Origin: Rhizobium leguminosarum | GTDB lineage: Bacteria > Pseudomonadota > Alphaproteobacteria > Rhizobiales > Rhizobiaceae | Direction of reading: 5' to 3' | Assembly: GCF_002953715.1 (NCBI RefSeq) | Contig: NZ_CP025014.1 | Coordinates: 124,001-188,000, forward strand | Length of the DNA: 64,000 nt | Position numbers and translations under genes: made by a program | In this document: one piece after another, positions 6,540 through 14,131 of the stretch | How the letters are laid out: every line of letters starts with the position of its first letter | Position numbering within the stretch: position 1 is the first letter of the stretch | Notes under the pieces: model-generated | Seen by the model: the letters and a program-made list of their open reading frames with translations, nothing else | Databases searched by the model: none | What the model was told of the DNA's origin: nothing

Positions 6540-7572
6540 GTCAAAACCAAAGCCGCTCCTGCAGGATGCTGATAAGCCGGTTCGATCCCGGCCGCGCAAG
6601 CCTCGAAATCTCGCGCAACCAAATCTTCCCCTCGACCCTATGCCGGATCGTGTCGATCCTTGCCTTGCTCTCCTGAAGCCGAAGCCACCCAAGGGGCCAC
6701 AATGGGCGCTCGAGGTGAAATGGGACGGCTACCGCCTGGCCGTCCACATCGACCCGTCCGGGGTGCATATCCTGACGCGCGGCGGCCACAACTGGACCGA
6801 TCGCTTCCCCGCTATCGCCGCCGAAGCAAGGCGCCTTCCTGTCGCCACCGCCGTACTGGACGGCGAGGCCGGCGTGTTCGACGAGCATGGCCGGTCAGAT
6901 TTCGGGAGGCTTCAGCAATCGCTCGGCGGCCGCGGCGGCAAGAGGATGTCCCGCGAGGCGGTCCTGATGGCGTTCGATTTGCTCTATTTCGATGGCCGAG
7001 ACATCAGGCAGACCGAACTCACCTCGCGTCGACATCTCCTCGAGGGGCTGGTACCGGCCGGGGGCGAGGAGGCCATCCGGCTATCCGAGGAGATTGATGC
7101 CGATGGTGACGTGCTCCTGCGCATCGCCTGCGAGCATGGGCTCGAAGGGATCATCGCGAAAGACCGGAACAGCACGTATCGCAGCGGTCGCGGCGGCGAA
7201 TGGCTGAAGATCAAATGTATCCAAAGCGACGGCTTCGCGATCGTCGGCTACGAGAAGTCTACGGCAGCGTTCGGGGGCATCGCGCGGCTTCTGCTCGCCG
7301 CGCGCAAAGGAGATGAGCTCGTCTATGTCGGGGGAGTGGGGACCGGCTTTAATGAACGATCCGCCGCCGAGCTCCGGGAGCAGATGGACAAGCTGATCAT
7401 CGGCAAGCCCTCTGTCGATACTGGGAGAAAGCGGAATGCCGTCTTCATCCGCCCGGAGCTTGTTGCTGAGATCGAATATCGGGCCTGGACGCATGACGGG
7501 AAGCTGCGGCATGCCGCATTTAAGGGGCTGCGGGAGGTGCAGGATGAGGCGACGGTTTATGAGATGGAATAA
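6529..7572 (+). CDS. ligD: Stand-alone LigD-type ATP-dependent DNA ligase
   Basis: The 347-residue protein is a ligase domain of the LigD type without the primase/polymerase or phosphoesterase domains. Motif I is EVKWDGYR with the adenylated lysine at residue 64. Other motifs follow in order: LDGEAGVFDEHGRSDF (III region), AFDLLYFDG, EGIIAKD (IV) and WLKIKC (V). An OB-fold C-terminal part contains VGGVGTGF and HAAFKGLRE. It would seal nicks or breaks, probably in non-homologous end joining with Ku; no ku gene is in this window. Rhizobia often carry several LigD copies, some plasmid-borne and of this short form. The promoter region is duplicated at 6020. Confidence 0.9.
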   Translation: MTKPSKPKPLLQDADKPVRSRPRKPRNLAQPNLPLDPMPDRVDPCLALLKPKPPKGPQWALEVKWDGYRLAVHIDPSGVHILTRGGHNWTDRFPAIAAEARRLPVATAVLDGEAGVFDEHGRSDFGRLQQSLGGRGGKRMSREAVLMAFDLLYFDGRDIRQTELTSRRHLLEGLVPAGGEEAIRLSEEIDADGDVLLRIACEHGLEGIIAKDRNSTYRSGRGGEWLKIKCIQSDGFAIVGYEKSTAAFGGIARLLLAARKGDELVYVGGVGTGFNERSAAELREQMDKLIIGKPSVDTGRKRNAVFIRPELVAEIEYRAWTHDGKLRHAAFKGLREVQDEATVYEME

Positions 7573-7585
7573 TCCGCCAGCGCCG

Positions 7586-7885
7586 CTACGGCCCGCAATT
7601 GTAACAAGGCTTGAGGATCCCCGTCAAAGCTAAAGTAATTGGGATAAGGATGGCAGAGCTGACCACCACGAAAAGAGGCCAAACGATCAGGAGTTTCTCT
7701 CTCGGCTTCGCCGTGAAGCGATCATCATCTTCGAATTCGGAAAATTTTGGGCCGAAATCTTCGCTGAAGTCGAAGCCATTCTTATAATAGAAAATGATGG
7801 ATTTGATGTACCAATACCAGCTGTACGCGCAGAAGCAGCCCACGAGGCATAGTCCGATCCACAACTGAATTCGATCGTCACCCAA
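7586..7885 (-). CDS. Small two-helix membrane protein
   Basis: TTG 7885 follows directly after the TGA of the upstream gene, so the pair is coupled. The 99-residue product has an N-terminal membrane helix (LWIGLCLVGCFCAYSWYWYI), a charged middle (FDFSEDFGPKFSEFEDDDRF) and a second helix (VVVSSAILIPITLALTGIL), and ends KPCYNCGP. No family is recognised. Confidence 0.6.
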   Translation of the reverse strand: MGDDRIQLWIGLCLVGCFCAYSWYWYIKSIIFYYKNGFDFSEDFGPKFSEFEDDDRFTAKPREKLLIVWPLFVVVSSAILIPITLALTGILKPCYNCGP

Positions 7886-8176
7886 TCAAGCTTCCCCATC
7901 CACATCGCCATCTTCGTCCAGGGCATGCACCGGCAGATAAGTGTTCTTCTCCATCCACTCCCGCACGATGAACCTGATCGTGTCGTTACGCGTCATGCCA
8001 AACTCGCTGGCCAGGTCGCGCAGGGCCTCCTCAACATCATCCTCCATCGACACGGCGCCGGAATTGCGCAAGCGCAGTGCTGCCCGGCGAAGCATGATCT
8101 GCAGATCGGCGCGTGAGATATCTGCGATCCGATCGGCGGCGTCTTCGAGAAGGGTTGCGGTGTCGGGGGATGTCAT
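7886..8176 (-). CDS. Small acidic hypothetical protein with RHH-like C-terminal part
   Basis: ATG 8176 is preceded by GCAGGTGA. The 96-residue protein has an N-terminal helix pair (LLEDAADRIADISRADLQIM, LRRAALRLRN), then DVEEALRDLASEFGMTRNDT and IRFIVREWMEKN, and an acidic tail. The second half resembles a ribbon-helix-helix regulator. A decayed copy of the first half lies at 9181-9283. Function unknown; coupled to the membrane protein that follows. Confidence 0.6.
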   Translation of the reverse strand: MTSPDTATLLEDAADRIADISRADLQIMLRRAALRLRNSGAVSMEDDVEEALRDLASEFGMTRNDTIRFIVREWMEKNTYLPVHALDEDGDVDGEA

Positions 8177-8337
8177 GGTTTCACCTGCGCGGACATTAGG
8201 GATGGCGTAGCGAAATTGATGCCCACCACGATTTGCCGGTCTAACGGACAGCCCATCCAAGCTGCCGGCCGTCTAAAGGCGCAGCCGTCGAGGAGAGAAG
8301 CCGCCGGAAATTTGCAAATGAAGCGGGTCATCAGGTG

Positions 8338-8598
8338 CTACTCGTCAATCTCGTTCCCATCATCGTCGTACTCCGCCCCGCGGCCAGAGTCTTCGACATA
8401 AGTCCGGCATCCCTCTTCAAAAGATGATGAATTGCCCGAACAATCGTCCTCGCTTTGAATGCCGTTCTCCTCCGCCCATTGATAGCCGGCCCTGTGACCC
8501 TCGCAGTTATCGACGCAGGAATTCCCGCCGAACCTCTGCGCGAAGCCGGGGCCTGCGAGGGTTGACACCAGCAGAGTGCTCGCAAACAACGGCGCCAT
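8338..8598 (-). CDS. Small secreted hypothetical protein
   Basis: Start chosen at ATG 8598, preceded by CGGAGAGTG and placed 11 bases after the TAG of the frameshifted lipoprotein gene. The 86-residue product has a signal peptide (APLFASTLLVSTLAGPGFAQ) and a short mature part with four cysteines (NSCVDNCEGHRAGYQWAEEN, DDCSGNSSSFEEGC) that could form two disulfides. The tail is acidic. It is probably periplasmic. Family not recognised. Confidence 0.65.
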   Translation of the reverse strand: MAPLFASTLLVSTLAGPGFAQRFGGNSCVDNCEGHRAGYQWAEENGIQSEDDCSGNSSSFEEGCRTYVEDSGRGAEYDDDGNEIDE

Positions 8599-8609
8599 CA
8601 CTCTCCGCA

Positions 8610-9040
8610 CTACCAACCTCCCGGACGAGACATTGCGCTTCTGCCGCCGCACCTATTGCCCGCGGCGTCGTACTGCCAATCGTACTGGCAGTTGCCTGGA
8701 TAGCGTCTCGTTGGAGTATATGCTCCGCCGCCGCAGTTGCCATTGGCGCATACTGCGCCGCCGTCCCGACCAATGCAAGCCCCACGAGAACCGCAGCGGC
8801 CTGCCGTTGCTGGGCAACCATCTGCTCACATTCCAACATGCTCATCCCGCGACGGTTTACTTCCGCCACGAGCTGGAATTGAAACGCTGGATCCTGCGTT
8901 TCCAGTGCCGTCTTGCAAAGCGCGGCTTTGCTCACGACCGACGGCTTGTTGTTGAATTCAACCGGCGTCGTTGTGCAGCTCGCCAAGGCGAACGACATCG
9001 CCACGACGCCGAAACGTCGAGCTAACAGATACATTTTCAC
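8610..9040 (-). pseudogene. Lipoprotein gene with a frameshift near its end
   Basis: GTG 9040 (with GAGGGG upstream) starts a lipoprotein: signal peptide with lipobox LASC at residue 22, then a helical middle (CEQMVAQQRQAAAVLVGLAL). In this frame the end is not natural and runs on to 8507 inside the next gene. Shifting frame at about 8743-8746 gives NGNCGGGAYTPTRRYPGNCQ, then YDWQYDAAGNRCGGRSAMSR and PGGW before TAG at 8612-8610. That is a well-formed Cys/Gly-rich C-terminus and places the next start 11 bases away. A single missing A explains it. True mutation and sequencing error cannot be told apart here. Confidence 0.65.
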
Positions 9041-9493
9041 GGATAACCCCTCAGTTGCCCGCTGCTAACATCTCAGAATTCGGCTCCACGTCAAATTGCA
9101 AGTTAATCTATCGTTAACGCAGCTTTAGGATGTAGGGAGAACGCTGCCATTGGCGTGCTGCCCAGCCTGTCTTACTGTTTGTGAAAGCGCAGCGCCGCCC
9201 GACGAAGCAAATCTGGCGATCCGCTCGCGGGGCATGTACGATCGGGTCGGCGGCGTCCTCTCGGAAGGGCGCAATGCTGATCATGAGCTGGCTCGATGGG
9301 GTCCGCATTTCGGGACGCGCGTTCTTGATCTGCTGGGCTTTGGCGATCCGGGCGCTGAGCCGGCCAAAGCGCGGGGCGAATATTTTCCGTCGGCGCTGTC
9401 GATTTTCGCATCAGCCGATCGTCCTTGTAATGATGTGCTGGCACCGCGGTCGTGGCTTCAGCACGTCCTCAGGCAACAGAAGGAGCTATTGTC
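9041..9493. other. Intergenic stretch with one decayed fragment
   Basis: About 450 bases. Besides the fragment at 9181-9283, I see only mutually overlapping low-quality frames. AAGGAG just before 9494 is the ribosome site of the DUF899 gene. Confidence 0.4.
9181..9283 (-). pseudogene. Decayed copy of the N-terminal part of the 7886-8176 gene
   Basis: Reading leftward, EDAADPIV..PRADRQI and then, one base out of frame, RRAALRFHKQ match EDAADRIADISRADLQIM and LRRAALRLRN of the gene at 7886-8176. The nucleotide match is also visible (GACGCCGCCGA..CGATCG; CTTCGTCGGGCGGCGCTGCGC). The frame is broken and no start or end remains. It is a paralogous remnant. Confidence 0.5.
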
Positions 9494-10195
9494 ATGGATA
9501 ATCAGCATCTGGTCCCCGCCACCGTGCTTGCGGCCAAGAACGGCGTCCGGTTCCCCAATGAGAGCGAGGCGTATCGCAGCGCCCGCGACGCGCTGCTGGC
9601 CGAAGAGATCGAATTGCGCCGGCACATCGAGCGCGTGGCAAGACAGCGCCGGGCGCTGCCGCCGGGCGGCGAGGTGACGAAAGACTATCGCTTCGAAGGC
9701 AGCGACGGGCCGATCTCCTTTGCCGAGCTCTTCGCCGACAAGGACACGCTGATCGTCTACAGCTACATGTTCGGCCCGCAACGCGAGCGCCCGTGCCCGA
9801 TGTGCACTTCGCTGCTCTCGGCCTGGGACGGCGAGGTGCCTGACATTCAGCAGCGCGCAGCCCTTGCGGTCGTCGCCCGCTCGCCGATTGAAAGGCTGCT
9901 CGCCTTCAAGAAGGAGCGTGGCTGGCATCACCTGCCGCTTTATTCCGACATGACGGACGATTACAGCCGCGACTATCACGCGATCGGCGGAGATGGCGGC
10001 GATGACGCCGCCTTCAACGTGTTCACGCGGCGCGACGGCACCATCCGCCATTTCTGGAGCCAGGAGATGGGCGGGGTGACGGCCGATCCCGGTGAGGATC
10101 CGCGCGGCGCGCCCGACCTGATGCCGCTCTGGACCGTCATCGATTCGACGCCCGAGGGCCGGCCGGCGGACTGGTATCCGAAGCTGTCTTATTAA
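9494..10195 (+). CDS. DUF899 thioredoxin-fold protein
   Basis: Start chosen at ATG 9494 behind AGAAGGAG. The 233-residue protein has an N-terminal helix (RSARDALLAEEIELRRHIER, VARQRRALPPGG), then the DUF899 signature: YSYMFGPQRERPCPMCTSLL near residue 92, VVARSPIERLLAFKKERGWH, LPLYSD and a C-terminal DLMPLWTVIDSTPEGRP. The family has a thioredoxin-like fold and is often next to regulators of stress genes; its reaction is unsettled. Here it stands alone and monocistronic. Confidence 0.9.
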   Translation: MDNQHLVPATVLAAKNGVRFPNESEAYRSARDALLAEEIELRRHIERVARQRRALPPGGEVTKDYRFEGSDGPISFAELFADKDTLIVYSYMFGPQRERPCPMCTSLLSAWDGEVPDIQQRAALAVVARSPIERLLAFKKERGWHHLPLYSDMTDDYSRDYHAIGGDGGDDAAFNVFTRRDGTIRHFWSQEMGGVTADPGEDPRGAPDLMPLWTVIDSTPEGRPADWYPKLSY

Positions 10196-10223
10196 GATCA
10201 GCCGCGTCGTCCGTCGTCGGCCG

Positions 10224-10877
10224 TCAGCCGGTGGAACGGTTTCTTGAGGCCTCGACCCATTCGATGCTGGTGACCGCGTCATCCGGCAGCGGTGGCGGAT
10301 CGATGTCGTAGACATAGCCGGAGAGCATGTCGGCGGCGCGTTCGGTCGCCTTGATCTTTGCCTCGGTTTCCGCGACCGCCTTGGAGATCGCTTCGATGCG
10401 GGCGCGGAACATGTGGGCAAGCACATCGCGTCCGGACTGTTTTTCCAGCCGTTCCAGATGCAGGCCGATGCGCGAGGCATGGCGCTCCAGCTCGCTCCTG
10501 CTGAAACGCGCCTTGCGCAGTTCTTCGGAAAGACTGTCCTGCATGACGGCTACGGGATCGAAACTTCCGGGCGCGCGCTCGTCAAGCACTGCATCGGTGA
10601 CGAGCTTCTCGATCATCACCAGCGCCTGCAATTCGGCCGCATCGGCGAATTCGACGTCGTAGCCGGTATCGTCGTAGACCTTGCGCCGGACCGGATCGAG
10701 AAGCAGCCCATAGGCTTTCTGCAGATGGGCAAAGGCGTCCGAATCACCACCCGAATCGGGATGGGCAACCTTCGCCAGGCGCCGATAGGCGGCCTTCAGC
10801 TGCGCCTCGTCCGCATCGCGTTCAACGCCGAGAATATCGTATGGATCCGTCACGCCTGCTCCCTTGCTCCCCGGCAC
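10224..10877 (-). CDS. J-domain (DnaJ-like) co-chaperone
   Basis: The 217-residue protein begins with a J domain: DPYDILGVERDADEAQLKAA, YRRLAKVAHPDSGG with the HPD tripeptide that stimulates DnaK ATPase, and LQKAYGLLLDPVRRKVYDDT. There is no Gly/Phe or zinc-finger part, so it is a class C J protein. The remainder is helical (RIEAISKAVAETEAKIKATE) and may recruit a specific client. A GTG start nine codons in is possible. The 150 bases beyond its start hold no gene. Confidence 0.88.
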   Translation of the reverse strand: MPGSKGAGVTDPYDILGVERDADEAQLKAAYRRLAKVAHPDSGGDSDAFAHLQKAYGLLLDPVRRKVYDDTGYDVEFADAAELQALVMIEKLVTDAVLDERAPGSFDPVAVMQDSLSEELRKARFSRSELERHASRIGLHLERLEKQSGRDVLAHMFRARIEAISKAVAETEAKIKATERAADMLSGYVYDIDPPPLPDDAVTSIEWVEASRNRSTG

Positions 10878-11028
10878 GTTGCGGGCAGTCTAGGTCTTCT
10901 TCTGCATCAGAAGGGCGAAGTTTAGACCGAAACGAGGAATGACGTCCATGGCCCGAGATGGCGATGGTTTATGCACATGCTTCGCCAAATCCTCGATTGT
11001 TTAATGTTTTCAATTTGTTGCTCGAAGA

Positions 11029-11604
11029 TCAGCTTGTGGTGATCGAAGCGAGATAACATCTGGCTTCGCCATCGATTTTAAGCATGGTTGCGGCCGCGTC
11101 GTCGATCAGCACCGCATCGCCGGCCGCAAGCGCGCCGGTCTCGCCGTTTCGCCGGAATGACAGTGCGCCGCGATGGCACAGCAACAGGCATGTCGAGGGC
11201 GGCAGCGGCACGGCCTTGCTGCCATCGACGTCGATCCGGATCAGCGTATGGGTGAGCCCGTTGCGGCGCGTCATGACGTTGAGATCGGTGATCGCTCCGT
11301 CCTCGAGCCTGGCGGCGACGGGGACATCCGCCGGGAAGGCCAGCGGATCGCTTGCTGTTGTCAGCAGCACCGGTGAATTGCCTGCAACATCGAGCACCAT
11401 GCCGTTGCCATCAAGGATCGCCAGCGTCCGCTCGATGCCGGGAAAGATCGAAAACGGGCCGTCCTCTGCGACCGTCGCCATGCTGATGCGCCAGTCGAAG
11501 TCGTTGATCGAAGCGCCGGGTGGAAAGACGGCGATCTCCACCGTCTCTCCCTTGCCGTTTTTCCAGGGCATGCGTTTGTGATCGCCGGCGCGCAGGATCC
11601 TCAT
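11029..11604 (-). CDS. hutD: HutD family protein
   Basis: The 191-residue protein starts MRILRAGDHKRMPWKNGKGE and continues VFPPGASINDFDWRISMATV, FSIFPGIERTLAILDGNGM, which are the HutD hallmarks on a bicupin fold. HutD is not an enzyme of the pathway; in Pseudomonas it is thought to limit hut over-expression, perhaps by binding formylglutamate. It is the last gene of the leftward hut operon, 6 bases after hutU. Confidence 0.93.
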   Translation of the reverse strand: MRILRAGDHKRMPWKNGKGETVEIAVFPPGASINDFDWRISMATVAEDGPFSIFPGIERTLAILDGNGMVLDVAGNSPVLLTTASDPLAFPADVPVAARLEDGAITDLNVMTRRNGLTHTLIRIDVDGSKAVPLPPSTCLLLCHRGALSFRRNGETGALAAGDAVLIDDAAATMLKIDGEARCYLASITTS

Positions 11605-11610
11605 GAGGGT

Positions 11611-13284
11611 TCAGTTCCCGAGAATGCCGGGCAGGCGCAGGCCCTTTTCCTTGGCGCACTCGATGGCGATCTCGTAGCCGGCATCGGCGTGGCGCATGAC
11701 GCCGGTCGCCGGGTCGTTCCAGAGCACGCGCTCGAGGCGTCTTGCCGCATCGTCCGTGCCATCGGCGCAAATGACCATGCCCGAATGCTGCGAGAAGCCC
11801 ATGCCGACGCCGCCGCCGTGATGGAGCGACACCCAGGTCGCACCCGATGCCGTGTTGAGCAGGGCATTGAGCAGCGGCCAGTCGGAGACGGCGTCGGAAC
11901 CGTCCTTCATCGCTTCGGTCTCGCGGTTCGGCGAGGCGACGGAGCCGGAGTCCAGATGGTCCCGGCCAATGACGATCGGGGCGGAGAGTTCGCCTGTTCT
12001 CACCATCTCGTTGAAGGCGAGGCCGAGCTTGTGACGGTCGCCCAAGCCCACCCAGCAGATGCGTGCCGGCAGGCCCTGGAAGGCGATGCGCTCCCTGGCC
12101 ATGTCGAGCCAGTTGTGCAGGTGCTTGTTGTCAGGCAGCAGCTCCTTCACCTTGGCATCGGTCTTGTAGATATCCTCCGGATCGCCGGAAAGGGCTGCCC
12201 AGCGGAAGGGGCCGATGCCGCGGCAAAACAGCGGGCGGATATAGGCCGGCACGAAGCCCGGGAAGGCGAAGGCGTTTTCGAGGCCCTCGTCCTTGGCGAC
12301 CTGGCGGATATTGTTGCCGTAATCGAGGGTCGGCACGCCGGCATTCCAGAAGGCGATCATCGCTTCGACATGCTCGCGCATCGAAGCGCGCGCGGCTTTT
12401 TCCACAGCCTTAGGATCGCTTTCGCGCTTTGCCTTCCACTCGCCCATCGTCCAGCCCTTCGGCAGATAGCCGTTGATCGGGTCGTGGGCCGAAGTCTGGT
12501 CGGTGACGATATCGGGGCGGATGCCGCGGCGGACCATCTCCGGCAGGATTTCGGCAGCATTGCCGAGCAGGCCGACGGACTTTGCCTCGCCGGCCTTGGT
12601 CCAGCGGTCGATCATCTCAAGCGCTTCATCGAGCGTCTCGGCTTTGGCGTCGACATAGCGGGTGCGCAGCCGGAAATCGATCGAATCGGGATTGCATTCG
12701 ACGGCCAGGCAGCAGGCGCCGGCCATGACGGCGGCGAGCGGCTGGGCGCCGCCCATGCCGCCGAGCCCGCCGGTCAGGATCCATTTGCCCTTGAGATTGC
12801 CGCCGTAGTGCTGGCGGCCGGCCTCGACGAAGGTCTCGTAAGTGCCCTGCACGATGCCCTGCGTGCCGATATAGATCCAAGAGCCGGCCGTCATCTGGCC
12901 GTACATGGCAAGGCCCTTCTTATCCAGCTCGTTGAAATGATCCCAGGTCGCCCAATGCGGCACGAGGTTGGAATTGGCGATCAGTACCCGCGGCGCATCC
13001 TTGTGGGTGCGGAATACGGCCACTGGCTTGCCGGATTGGACGATCAAGGTTTCTTCTTCCGTCAGCGTCTTCAGCGTTGCGACGATGCGGTCGAAATCCT
13101 CCCAGGTGCGGGCTGCGCGGCCGATGCCGCCATAAACGACGAGCTCGTTCGGGTTTTCGGCGACGTCGGGGTCGAGATTGTTCATCAGCATGCGCAGCGG
13201 CGCTTCGGTCATCCAGCTCTTGGCATTGAGATCGTTGCCGCGGGGTGCGCGGATTTCGCGGATATTGTGGCGTGGATTGTTCAT
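11611..13284 (-). CDS. hutU: Urocanate hydratase (urocanase)
   Basis: A 557-residue protein of normal urocanase length. It hydrates urocanate to 4-imidazolone-5-propanoate using tightly bound NAD as electrophile, in the cytoplasm. Landmarks: ENPNELVVYGGIGRAARTWE near the start, GRQHYGGNLKGKWILTGGLG and MGGAQPLAAVMAG (NAD site), and GFVPAYIRPLFCRGIGPFRW containing the conserved active-site cysteine, then GLPARICWVGLGDR and HSGMVICADGTDDAARRLER. It lies 24 bases after hutG and 6 before hutD. The long frames on the opposite strand are coding shadows. Confidence 0.98.
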   Translation of the reverse strand: MNNPRHNIREIRAPRGNDLNAKSWMTEAPLRMLMNNLDPDVAENPNELVVYGGIGRAARTWEDFDRIVATLKTLTEEETLIVQSGKPVAVFRTHKDAPRVLIANSNLVPHWATWDHFNELDKKGLAMYGQMTAGSWIYIGTQGIVQGTYETFVEAGRQHYGGNLKGKWILTGGLGGMGGAQPLAAVMAGACCLAVECNPDSIDFRLRTRYVDAKAETLDEALEMIDRWTKAGEAKSVGLLGNAAEILPEMVRRGIRPDIVTDQTSAHDPINGYLPKGWTMGEWKAKRESDPKAVEKAARASMREHVEAMIAFWNAGVPTLDYGNNIRQVAKDEGLENAFAFPGFVPAYIRPLFCRGIGPFRWAALSGDPEDIYKTDAKVKELLPDNKHLHNWLDMARERIAFQGLPARICWVGLGDRHKLGLAFNEMVRTGELSAPIVIGRDHLDSGSVASPNRETEAMKDGSDAVSDWPLLNALLNTASGATWVSLHHGGGVGMGFSQHSGMVICADGTDDAARRLERVLWNDPATGVMRHADAGYEIAIECAKEKGLRLPGILGN

Positions 13285-13308
13285 GGCTGTTCCCCTGTCG
13301 AGTGATCG

Positions 13309-14127
13309 TTATCGTTTCAGGCCTGGCGCAATCTGTTCGATGCGCACCAGAATGTTTTTGAGATGGACGCGAAGTCTGTCTGCCTTGGCGGCATCGTAGG
13401 CGAAGGGCGGCGCCTCGGTTTGGAGATGCGTCGATTGCGCGAGCTCCATCTGGATCGCGTGCACACCAGTGTCGGGCCGACCATAGTGGCGTGTCGTCCA
13501 GCCGCCCTTGAAGCGACCGTTGAGCACACTGTCGTAACCTTCGGCGGCTTCGACGACGGTGAGTGTCGCCTGCTCGATCGCGCTGTCGCACGTCTTGCCC
13601 ATGTCGGTGCCGATATTGAAATCCGGCAGCTTGCCTTCGAAGAGGAAGGGAATGTGGGAGCGGATCGAGTGGCAGTCGTAGAGAATTGCGACGCCATGGA
13701 TTGCTCTCACGCGCTCGATCTCGGCGGCAAGTGCGGCATGATAGGGGGCATGGAAGTCCCGCAGCCGCGCCGCGACGTCGGCTTCGTCAGGCGCCTGCCC
13801 ATCCTTCCAGATCGCCTTGCCGTCGAAATCCGTCTGGGGAACGAGGCCGGTGGTATTCAGGCCCGGATAGAGGCTGACGCCCTGGGGATCGCGGTTGGCG
13901 TCGATCACATAGCGGTGGAAGGTGGCGCGCACTATCGTGACATTGTCGAGCAGGCCGTCATAGAGCTCATGGATGTGCCAGTCGGTGTCGGCCAGCATCC
14001 TGCCGTTGTCGTTGAGGCGGTCGGCAATCTCAGCCGGCACCTCGGTCCCGGTATGGGGGAAACCGAGGATGACGGGCGAGGTGCCTTGGCGAATTTCGCA
14101 TGGGGAGGAGACTTTTTCCGTCGCCAT
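13309..14127 (-). CDS. hutG: N-formylglutamate deformylase
   Basis: The 272-residue zinc amidohydrolase makes glutamate and formate from N-formylglutamate, the last step of the five-step hut route (which pairs with HutF). Motifs: SPVILGFPHTGTEVP at the N-terminus, DTDWHIHELYDGL, ATFHRYVIDANRDPQGVSLY and ILYDCHSIRSHIPFLFEGKL, whose Asp/His residues bind zinc. It starts 4 bases after the end of hutH and is 24 bases before hutU. Confidence 0.97.
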   Translation of the reverse strand: MATEKVSSPCEIRQGTSPVILGFPHTGTEVPAEIADRLNDNGRMLADTDWHIHELYDGLLDNVTIVRATFHRYVIDANRDPQGVSLYPGLNTTGLVPQTDFDGKAIWKDGQAPDEADVAARLRDFHAPYHAALAAEIERVRAIHGVAILYDCHSIRSHIPFLFEGKLPDFNIGTDMGKTCDSAIEQATLTVVEAAEGYDSVLNGRFKGGWTTRHYGRPDTGVHAIQMELAQSTHLQTEAPPFAYDAAKADRLRVHLKNILVRIEQIAPGLKR

Positions 14128-14131
14128 CGTC

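Noticed and set aside
9458..10480. Minus-strand frame opposite the DUF899 gene
   Set aside because: Arg/Ala/Pro-rich antisense product; the DUF899 frame has a ribosome site and a recognisable signature.
11578..13305. Plus-strand open frame of 575 codons opposite hutU
   Set aside because: It is the antisense of a fully convincing urocanase gene. The product is a repetitive Gly/Ala/Asp/His-rich sequence without domain features, as expected in high-GC DNA.
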